The translations under genes were made by a program, and so were the position numbers. Below are positions 1 to 4,935 of a stretch of 7,846 bases of DNA, in pieces. How positions within the stretch are numbered: the first letter of the stretch is position 1; each line of letters begins with the position of its first letter. The stretch is from Ruminococcus sp. (GTDB lineage: Bacteria > Bacillota > Clostridia > Oscillospirales > Ruminococcaceae), in the NCBI GenBank assembly GCA_017622635.1, contig JAGAQS010000360.1, positions 1-7,846 of the forward strand. The letters run 5' to 3'. Below the pieces are notes generated by a model. It had not been told where the DNA came from. It was given only the letters and a program-made list of their open reading frames with translations, and did no database searches.

Positions 1-1
1 C

Positions 2-139
2 TGTATAGAAACGGCTGTCGGAGCAGGTTTTGTTACTGTCGGGGTATATGACGAAGTTTCGGATTCCGAACGTGGCGAAATAGAAAGAATTTCGGATTAT
101 TACTTTGAATCACTGGATAAAATTGAAAGTATTTTATAA
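2..139 (+). CDS. HAD-family hydrolase, C-terminal fragment (5' end outside window)
   Basis: This is the last 45 codons of a gene that begins before the window, ending at TAA 137-139. The readable peptide runs CIETAVGAGFVTVGVYD, then an acidic stretch (EVSDSERGEIERISDYYF) and ESLDKIESIL at the end. The 'A-x-x-AGF-x-TVGVYD' pattern followed by an acidic helix and 'ADYYI-x-S-x-DE'-like end is typical of the C-terminus of HAD-superfamily phosphatases of the phosphoglycolate phosphatase/beta-phosphoglucomutase type. In these, this part follows the Mg-binding motif IV and the substrate cap lies far upstream. The nucleophile Asp, cap and motif IV are all outside the window, so substrate and even subfamily cannot be given. 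It is followed at once by a hairpin with a T-rich tail, which suggests it ends a transcription unit separate from mnmA. Confidence 0.7.
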   Translation, partial: CIETAVGAGFVTVGVYDEVSDSERGEIERISDYYFESLDKIESIL

Positions 140-140
140 G

Positions 141-166
141 GGCGAACGGTGTTCGCCTGTATTTTT
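141..166 (+). terminator. Short terminator-like hairpin after the HAD gene
   Basis: GGCGAAC (141-147) and GTTCGCC (151-157) form a perfect 7-bp GC-rich stem with a GGT loop, one base after the TAA of the HAD gene. The tail TGTATTTTT (158-166) is T-rich but interrupted by G and A. It probably terminates the upstream gene, at least partly. I see no clear separate promoter for mnmA in the 20 bases between hairpin and start, so read-through into mnmA is likely. Confidence 0.6.
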
Positions 167-186
167 GTATAAAGGAATGTTGAACT

Positions 187-1263
187 ATGAAGAAAATTAT
201 GGTAGGCATGAGCGGAGGAGTGGACAGTTCTGTTTCTGCACTTCTTCTCAGGGAACAGGGTTACGAGGTAATGGGAGTTACACTCAAACTTTTTTCCGAC
301 GAAGATATCGTAGAGGCTGAAAAAGAGGGAAAGACCTGTTGTGCGTTGTCGGACGTTGAAGACGCAAGGAGCGTTGCACGCCGTCTCGGTTTTGAACATC
401 TTGTATTCAATTTCAGGGATAATTTCCGTGAGTGTGTGATGAAGAATTTCGCCGAAAGTTATTTAAACGGACGTACACCAAATCCTTGTATTGAATGTAA
501 CAGGCATATTAAATTTGACAAGATGCTCCGTCGTGCAAAGGAACTTGATTACGACTATATAGCAACGGGACATTATGCCGTTATTGAATACGACGGAAAA
601 ACAGACAGATATTTACTTAAACGTCCGAAAGACAGAAGCAAAGACCAGACTTATGTTTTATACTCGCTTACGCAGGAACAGCTTGCACATACTGTTTTTC
701 CGCTCGGAAATCTTGAAAAGTCAGAAGTCCGTCAGATTGCGGAAAGTGCGGGACTTGTAAACTCCGATAAACCCGACAGTCAGGATATATGTTTTGTACC
801 TGACGGCGATTATGTAAGTTTTATAAAAAAATTTACGGGAAAGGACGTTCAGGAGGGTGATTTTGTCGGTACGGACGGAAAAATTCTCGGAAAACACAAG
901 GGTATTATAAACTATACAATAGGTCAGCGTAAAGGTTTAGGAATTTCACTCGGCAAACCTGCATATGTGGTGAAGAAAGATATTCTGACAAATACGGTCA
1001 CTCTCGGTGACGAGAAAGATTTATATACAGATTCACTTATTGCCGAAAATGTCAACTTAATATCGGTTGCCGAAATTGCCGAACCGATGAGAATCACGGC
1101 AAAGACACGCTACAGTCAGCATGAACAGCCTGCGGTTGTCTCGTATCTCGGAAACGGTGAATATATGGTTAAATTTGACAAACCGCAGAGGGCAGTTACA
1201 AGCGGTCAGGCGGTTGTTTTTTATGACGGTGACACCGTTGTAGGCGGAGGTACAATAAAGTGA
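187..1263 (+). CDS. mnmA: tRNA-specific 2-thiouridylase MnmA
   Basis: MnmA activates C2 of uridine 34 in the anticodon of tRNA-Lys, -Glu and -Gln with ATP and replaces its oxygen with sulfur supplied by a cysteine desulfurase route; it acts in the cytoplasm. The 358-residue product has the usual family length. The PP-loop ATP motif SGGVDSS lies at residues 9-15, followed by the Clostridia-style TCCALSDVEDAR (50-61). The tRNA-contact/catalytic region NPCIECN is at 99-105, ATGHY at 126-130, KDQTYVLY at 152-159, and the second catalytic cysteine is in DSQDICFVPDGDY (197-209). A beta-barrel C-terminal domain starts near YTIGQRKGLG (243-252). By motif alignment C104 and C202 match the E. coli catalytic pair C102/C199. 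There is also C101, giving a CxxC. The start ATG 187 has AAAGGA at 171-176, 10 bases upstream. The stop overlaps the next gene's GTG start. Confidence 0.96.
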   Translation: MKKIMVGMSGGVDSSVSALLLREQGYEVMGVTLKLFSDEDIVEAEKEGKTCCALSDVEDARSVARRLGFEHLVFNFRDNFRECVMKNFAESYLNGRTPNPCIECNRHIKFDKMLRRAKELDYDYIATGHYAVIEYDGKTDRYLLKRPKDRSKDQTYVLYSLTQEQLAHTVFPLGNLEKSEVRQIAESAGLVNSDKPDSQDICFVPDGDYVSFIKKFTGKDVQEGDFVGTDGKILGKHKGIINYTIGQRKGLGISLGKPAYVVKKDILTNTVTLGDEKDLYTDSLIAENVNLISVAEIAEPMRITAKTRYSQHEQPAVVSYLGNGEYMVKFDKPQRAVTSGQAVVFYDGDTVVGGGTIK

Positions 1264-1985
1264 CGGAATACAAATACGAAAAGCTTACGGATAAAATATA
1301 TGTATGTGCAAGCAGTGAACACCGTTTCGGCACTGACGCTTTTCTGCTTGCCGATTTTTCACAGTACCGCCGAAAAGACAGGGTATGCGATTTGGGAACG
1401 GGTTGCGGAATAATTCCCCTTATCATGCAGAAGAAAATGCCACCACAGGTTATATATGCGGTTGACATTCAGGAGAATGCAATTGAACAGTTAAAGCTCG
1501 GCATTGAAAAAAGCGGTGTTTCGGGAATAGTGCCGATTTGTGCAGACCTTAAAGAATTGTGGGAAAACGCACCTGTCGGACAGCTTGACCTTGTGACGTG
1601 CAATCCACCGTATAAGGCAGTGAATTCAGGTTTTGAGAGTGTCATAACTTCACAGAAAATCGCACTCCATGAAATAATGTGCAATATTGACGACGTATGC
1701 CGTGCATCTTCAAAGCTCCTGAAATTCGGCGGACGGCTTTGTGTCTGCAACCGTCCCGAAAGACTTTCAGATGTTATATGTGCCATGAAGAATAACGGAA
1801 TAGAACCGAAAAGAATACGTTTTGTCTCAAAGAATCCGGAGTCTGCACCGTGGCTTTTTCTTGTTGAGGGTAAGAAAGGTTCAAAGCCGTTCATGCAGGT
1901 CGAACCGCAGTTATACATAAGAAGTGAAAACGGATTCACGGAAGAACTTGAAAGAATTTACGGAACGGGAAAGGAACAGTCATGA
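1260..1985 (+). CDS. TrmN6/YfiC-type tRNA adenine-N6 methyltransferase
   Basis: This is a class I SAM-dependent N6-adenine methyltransferase of the TrmN6 (YfiC) family. The E. coli member methylates A37 of tRNA1(Val), and the Bacillus relative is YabB. The 241-residue protein has the family order: HRFGTDAFLLADF (21-33), the SAM-binding loop DLGTGCGIIPL (44-54), an acidic end of strand 2 in AVDIQENAI (67-75), and the catalytic NPPYK (115-119), diagnostic of amino-group methylation. The start is GTG at 1260-1262, overlapping the mnmA stop in a 4-base GTGA, with GGAGG at 1246-1250, 9 bases upstream. This points to translational coupling. The stop overlaps the rsmI start in ATGA. In Bacillus, yabB lies beside yazA and yabC (rsmI); here the GIY-YIG gene yazA is absent and mnmA is the upstream partner. 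The family is clear, but the exact tRNA target in this organism is inferred. Confidence 0.88.
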   Translation: MTEYKYEKLTDKIYVCASSEHRFGTDAFLLADFSQYRRKDRVCDLGTGCGIIPLIMQKKMPPQVIYAVDIQENAIEQLKLGIEKSGVSGIVPICADLKELWENAPVGQLDLVTCNPPYKAVNSGFESVITSQKIALHEIMCNIDDVCRASSKLLKFGGRLCVCNRPERLSDVICAMKNNGIEPKRIRFVSKNPESAPWLFLVEGKKGSKPFMQVEPQLYIRSENGFTEELERIYGTGKEQS

Positions 1986-2812
1986 GCGGAATATTTTATG
2001 TTATAGGTACGCCTATAGGAAATCTTGACGATATAACCATACGTCAGCTTGACACACTGAACAGTGTTGACTTCATATGTGCGGAAGATACAAGAGTTAC
2101 CCTTAAACTTCTCAACAGGTACGAGATAAAAAAACAACTTGTGAGTTTTCATGAACACAGTTCAAAATCGGACGCACAGAGAATCATTGACCGTATTATG
2201 AACGGTGAAAACTGTGGAATTGTAACAGATGCAGGTATGCCGTGTATTTCAGACCCCGGTGAAGTACTTGTAAAGATGTGTGCGGAAAACGGAATTGACG
2301 TTAAAGTAGTACCCGGACCGAGTGCGGTAGTGTCGGCGGTTGCCGTTTCGGGACTGAGTGCGAAAAGATTTACATTTGAGGGATTCCTGCCCGTCAGCAA
2401 AAAGGAACGTGCGGAACGTCTTGAACTTCTCCGCAATGAAACGGCTTTGTTGGTTTTTTATGAAGCACCACACAAGCTTAAAAACACTCTTTCGGGACTT
2501 GCCGATTTTTTCGGTACGGACAGAAAAATTTCCCTCTGCCGTGAACTTACGAAAATTCATGAAGAAGTACTGCGTTTTACTTTGGGTGAAGCCGTTGAAT
2601 ATTACGGAAACAATGAACCGAAAGGGGAGTTTGTACTTGTGCTTGAGGGAAAAACCGATGGCACAGACAATAAAATCACACCTGAGCAGGCACTTGAACA
2701 GGTTAAGAAACTTGTTGAAATGGGCGAAAAACCTACAGATGCGTGCAAAGCTGTAGCCAGAGAATCGGGACTGAAAAAGAGTGAATTATATTCGGCTTTC
2801 TGTAATAATTAA
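1982..2812 (+). CDS. rsmI: 16S rRNA (cytidine(1402)-2'-O)-methyltransferase RsmI
   Basis: RsmI adds a 2'-O-methyl group to C1402 in the decoding centre of 16S rRNA, using SAM; with RsmH it makes m4Cm1402. The protein is a tetrapyrrole-methylase-fold enzyme of 276 residues, the usual length. Landmarks in order are YVIGTPIGNLDDIT (6-19), CAEDTR (33-38), SFHEH (55-59), VTDAGMPCISDPG (81-93), VPGPSAVVSAVAVSGL (110-125), FEGFLP (132-137), FYEAPHK (159-165) and RELTKIHEE (187-195). A short helical C-terminal extension ends KKSELYSAFCNN. ATG 1982 overlaps the preceding stop by 4 bases and has AAAGGA at 1970-1975, 6 bases upstream. I see no convincing intrinsic terminator after the stop, only AT-rich DNA, so the end of this operon is undefined. 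Confidence 0.96.
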   Translation: MSGIFYVIGTPIGNLDDITIRQLDTLNSVDFICAEDTRVTLKLLNRYEIKKQLVSFHEHSSKSDAQRIIDRIMNGENCGIVTDAGMPCISDPGEVLVKMCAENGIDVKVVPGPSAVVSAVAVSGLSAKRFTFEGFLPVSKKERAERLELLRNETALLVFYEAPHKLKNTLSGLADFFGTDRKISLCRELTKIHEEVLRFTLGEAVEYYGNNEPKGEFVLVLEGKTDGTDNKITPEQALEQVKKLVEMGEKPTDACKAVARESGLKKSELYSAFCNN

Positions 2813-2860
2813 TATATTTTTCATGTAAAGTGTTGGCAAGAAGAGAAGTGCATAAAATAC

Positions 2861-2889
2861 TTGAAATTCACATAGTAATATGATATAAT
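2861..2889 (+). promoter_or_regulatory. Near-consensus sigma-A promoter for the PHP gene
   Basis: The -35 is TTGAAA (2861-2866) and the -10 is TATAAT (2884-2889), 17 bases apart, with a TG extension (TGA before TATAAT, 2881-2883). The expected start of transcription is about 2895-2897, leaving a leader of about 67 bases before ATG 2963. Because the -10 overlaps the ATG at 2888, that upstream in-frame ATG cannot be the start on this transcript. This is strong seen-in-sequence evidence, without experimental support. Confidence 0.85.
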
Positions 2890-2892
2890 GTA

Positions 2893-2904
2893 CATAACGT
2901 TATG
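2893..2904. repeat. 12-base perfect palindrome at the predicted transcription start
   Basis: CATAACGTTATG reads the same on both strands and sits 3 bases after the -10 box, covering the expected transcription start. The position fits an operator for a dimeric repressor, but no regulator is encoded nearby and a 12-base palindrome can occur by chance in AT-rich DNA. Confidence 0.4.
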
Positions 2905-2950
2905 CCTGAAAAATAAATTATCTGTTATATACATTAATCATTTACTGAGA

Positions 2951-2957
2951 AAGAAGG
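2951..2957 (+). promoter_or_regulatory. Ribosome binding site that fixes the PHP-protein start
   Basis: AAGAAGG lies 5 bases before ATG 2963. The longer in-frame reading from ATG 2888 has no such site and begins inside the -10 box. Its extra 25 residues are also unlike the usual PHP N-terminus, which begins within a few residues of DLHCH. Confidence 0.75.
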
Positions 2958-2962
2958 ATTTT

Positions 2963-3799
2963 ATGATTTGCGATTTACATTGTCACACAAAACTGTCTGA
3001 CGGTTCTATGGGAATTGAAGATATTATCGACCAGTCCGCACGTACAGGTATAGAATGGCTGTCAATTACAGACCATGACACAATGGCTTCATTTTCACGT
3101 GCGGGTATTCTCGGAGAACGTGCAGGAGTCAAAATTCTCAAAGGTGTCGAGCTTTCGGCATGGGACAAGAAAAGAGGAAGAAAAGTACACATTCTGTGCT
3201 ATGCCCCGAAAAAACCCGACAGGCTTGAGGGGCTGTGTCTCAAATCCTGTGAGATAAGGAAAGCGTGTTCCAAGGAAATGATTGACAAAGTTATGTCAAA
3301 ATACCCGATAACACTTGAAAGTATACTGAAACACACAACAGCGTCAAAAAGTATTTTTAAACAGCATATAATGCGTGCCCTGATTGATTACGGCTATGCA
3401 CTTGAATTTTACGGCGACCTTGACCGTGAACTTTTCAATTCCGAAACGGGTTCTTGTTATGTTGAACGTGAATACCCCGACGTAAATTTTGTAATAGATT
3501 TAATCCATACCGCAAAAGGCGTGGCTGTAATGGCACACCCTGCACATTATGACAGTATTGAACTTCTTGAAGAACTCGCATCAAACGGAAAAATTGACGG
3601 CGTTGAAGTCGGTCACTGGTCTGCCGACGAAAATTACAGGCGTGAACTCTCCGCAATTGCTTCACGCTATGAACTTATTGAAACGGGCGGTTCTGATTTT
3701 CACGGCTTATACAATAATGTGCCTACTCATCTGGGAAGTGAATCGACCACAAAAGAAAATCTGGACAGGATTTTAAAGCTTTCCTCAAAAATGAAGTAA
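2963..3799 (+). CDS. PHP-domain phosphoesterase (YciV/RNase AM-like)
   Basis: This 278-residue protein belongs to the polymerase-and-histidinol-phosphatase family, metal-dependent enzymes that hydrolyse phosphate esters in the cytoplasm. The overall plan matches the COG0613/YciV group, whose studied members cleave 3',5'-nucleoside bisphosphates or trim RNA 5' ends. The likely metal ligands are all present: H6 and H8 in DLHCH (4-8), D13 in LSDG, D37 and H38 in ITDHDT, E63 in KGVELS, H76 in VHILCY, H135, H192 in VMAHP, and D245 and H247 in GGSDFHG (242-248). The middle insert (about 85-165) is helical and variable in this group. The start at ATG 2963 places the first metal motif at residue 4, as usual. 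The gene has its own promoter and lies 12 bases before the DUF218 gene, so the two are probably co-transcribed. The fold is certain and the substrate is inferred. Confidence 0.9.
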   Translation: MICDLHCHTKLSDGSMGIEDIIDQSARTGIEWLSITDHDTMASFSRAGILGERAGVKILKGVELSAWDKKRGRKVHILCYAPKKPDRLEGLCLKSCEIRKACSKEMIDKVMSKYPITLESILKHTTASKSIFKQHIMRALIDYGYALEFYGDLDRELFNSETGSCYVEREYPDVNFVIDLIHTAKGVAVMAHPAHYDSIELLEELASNGKIDGVEVGHWSADENYRRELSAIASRYELIETGGSDFHGLYNNVPTHLGSESTTKENLDRILKLSSKMK

Positions 3800-3811
3800 G
3801 GAAATAATAAA

Positions 3812-4582
3812 GTGAATAAAATGGAAGTAAAAATTATACCTGCACTTTTATCTGCCGTGTTGCTTGTAATATTCATATCTCCTGTATTTATGGGCATTTT
3901 CAATATAGGAAATGCTGTCGGGATAATTGTTTCGGGAAGTCTGACGGGAATTTTTGTATTCTGGAAACCGTTTACAGACTTTGTAAAGCAGTTATGGAAC
4001 AAGCCGGCGGGAAAAGTATTTCTTTGTATCTTTACGGCAATAGTGAGTATATGTATTGTGATTGCCGTGATTATAAGTATTTTCATGATAAGGGCGGTCA
4101 ACGACCCTCCCGAAGATGAAAATACGACTGTTGTTGTGCTGGGTTGCAAGGTCAAGGACGGCAGACCGAGTCTCATGATGAAACGTCGTCTTGACTGTGC
4201 GTATAAATATCTTTCCGAACACGAAAGCGTAAAAGTCGTTGTTTCGGGAGGGCAGGGCAGTGACGAAGCTATAAGCGAGGCACTTTGTATGAGGGATTAC
4301 CTTGTTGAAAAGGGAATTTCCCCCGAACGTATTTTCATGGAGGACAAGTCAACGAATACTTCCGAAAACCTTGAATTTTCAAAGAAAATTATCAACAGTG
4401 AGGGACTGCCCGAAAAAGTAACTCTTGTGACTGACGGTTTTCACCAGTGCCGTGCAGAAATGCTTGCAAAAAAACTTGATATAGACCCGTATAATATTTC
4501 CGGCTATACTTCATGGTATATTGTGCCTGTTTACTGGGTACGTGAATGGTTCGGGATAGCATATTACTACATTTTTGGATAA
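3812..4582 (+). CDS. Membrane-anchored YdcF/SanA-like (DUF218) protein
   Basis: The 256-residue product has three hydrophobic segments (about 8-30, 34-51 and 69-94) followed by a complete DUF218 domain. Domain landmarks are VVVLGCKV (107-114), RRLDCAYKYL (125-134), VVVSGGQGSDEAISEA (142-157), MRDYLVEKGI (160-169), DKSTNTSENLEFS (178-190), VTLVTDGFHQCRA (203-215) and the typical end YWVREWFGIAYYYI (241-254). Lysines flank the N-terminus and the loop at 52-68. By the positive-inside rule this puts the domain outside the cytoplasm. Family members ElyC, SanA and YdcF of E. coli are linked to envelope integrity and lipid-carrier metabolism, but no reaction is firmly assigned. The start is taken as GTG 3812, because TAAGGA (3797-3802) lies 9 bases upstream; ATG 3821 would be 18 bases away. 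The ribosome binding site overlaps the PHP stop codon. Confidence 0.88.
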   Translation: MNKMEVKIIPALLSAVLLVIFISPVFMGIFNIGNAVGIIVSGSLTGIFVFWKPFTDFVKQLWNKPAGKVFLCIFTAIVSICIVIAVIISIFMIRAVNDPPEDENTTVVVLGCKVKDGRPSLMMKRRLDCAYKYLSEHESVKVVVSGGQGSDEAISEALCMRDYLVEKGISPERIFMEDKSTNTSENLEFSKKIINSEGLPEKVTLVTDGFHQCRAEMLAKKLDIDPYNISGYTSWYIVPVYWVREWFGIAYYYIFG

Positions 4583-4586
4583 AAAT

Positions 4587-4859
4587 ATGAAATTTATTAT
4601 TAAAAAAACAACCACTGATACTTATCTTTTTACAAAATATACCGATGTTCTGAATTATGAGTTTGCAAGGCGTTTCAATTCTGAAAAACAAGCTAAAGCA
4701 TATGCGGGAAATTCAAATTTCAAAAAAGGCGAATATGTGCTTGTTGCCGTTGAAGATGATATTATTGATATGACTGACAGCATTTCCTTGAAAGAAAAAG
4801 CGTCAGATGTTTTTCTGAAAGATAAATGTGCCTGTAAATCAAAATCATACGAAGAATAA
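4587..4859 (+). CDS. Small hypothetical protein, 90 residues
   Basis: I do not recognise this protein. It has no signal peptide or membrane segment. It begins MKFIIKKTTTDTYLF, has a basic middle (FARRFNSEKQAKAYAG) and a strand-like GEYVLVAVEDDIIDM, and ends in a charged tail with CAC at about 81-83 (DKCACKSKSYEE). This reads as a small alpha/beta cytoplasmic protein. The ATG at 4587 is preferred over the in-frame TTG at 4575, because the GGA at 4577-4579 sits 7 bases before it and nothing like a ribosome binding site precedes the TTG. It starts 4 bases after the DUF218 stop, so it is very likely translated from the same message. Its DNA is visibly more AT-rich than its neighbours. That it is a real gene is supported by the tight spacing and by the promoter that follows its stop. 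Confidence 0.65.
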   Translation: MKFIIKKTTTDTYLFTKYTDVLNYEFARRFNSEKQAKAYAGNSNFKKGEYVLVAVEDDIIDMTDSISLKEKASDVFLKDKCACKSKSYEE

Positions 4860-4870
4860 TGTTTATTCTT
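4852..4870. repeat. AT-rich inverted repeat over the stop codon and -35 box
   Basis: AAGAATAA (4852-4859) and TTATTCTT (4863-4870) are perfect 8-base arms around a TGT loop. The left arm contains the stop of the 90-residue protein and the right arm ends in the first two bases of the next promoter's -35. There is no T-run after it and only one G:C pair per arm, so it is not a standard terminator. It could be a weak transcript end or an operator. Confidence 0.4.
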
Positions 4871-4897
4871 GCAACGGCGGAAAGTTTGTGTTATAAT
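4869..4897 (+). promoter_or_regulatory. Strong sigma-A promoter for the fusion gene
   Basis: The -35 is TTGCAA (4869-4874) and the -10 is TATAAT (4892-4897), with a 17-base spacer and a TGT extension just before the -10. Transcription should begin near 4903-4905, about 32 bases before the chosen TTG start. The 14 bases at 4887-4900 are identical to those at the third promoter in this window (7525-7538). Confidence 0.85.
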
Positions 4898-4920
4898 TAT
4901 CTCATACAAATAAATAAAGT

Positions 4921-4926
4921 AAAGGA
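4921..4926 (+). promoter_or_regulatory. Ribosome binding site that selects TTG 4936
   Basis: AAAGGA touches the ATG at 4927 with no spacer, which does not allow initiation there, but lies 9 bases before the in-frame TTG at 4936. Starting at the TTG also gives the N-terminus MKISFSTLACP, which begins directly with the first strand of the TIM barrel. Confidence 0.75.
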
Positions 4927-4935
4927 ATGATATAT

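Noticed and set aside
123..186. Promoter directly before mnmA
   Set aside because: TTGAAA at 123-128 has no -10 at the right distance, and TATAAA at 168-173 has no -35 and would leave almost no leader.
1469..1939. 156-residue minus-strand frame opposite the TrmN6-type gene
   Set aside because: It lies wholly antisense to a conserved methyltransferase, with no recognisable domain, ribosome binding site or promoter.
2813..2860. Terminator for the rsmI operon
   Set aside because: The stretch is AT-rich with a short T-run near 2817-2821 but no GC-containing stem, so no intrinsic terminator can be supported.
3727..4176. 149-residue minus-strand frame opposite the PHP/DUF218 junction
   Set aside because: Its hydrophobic character mirrors the antisense of the membrane segments of the DUF218 protein, and no family pattern is visible.
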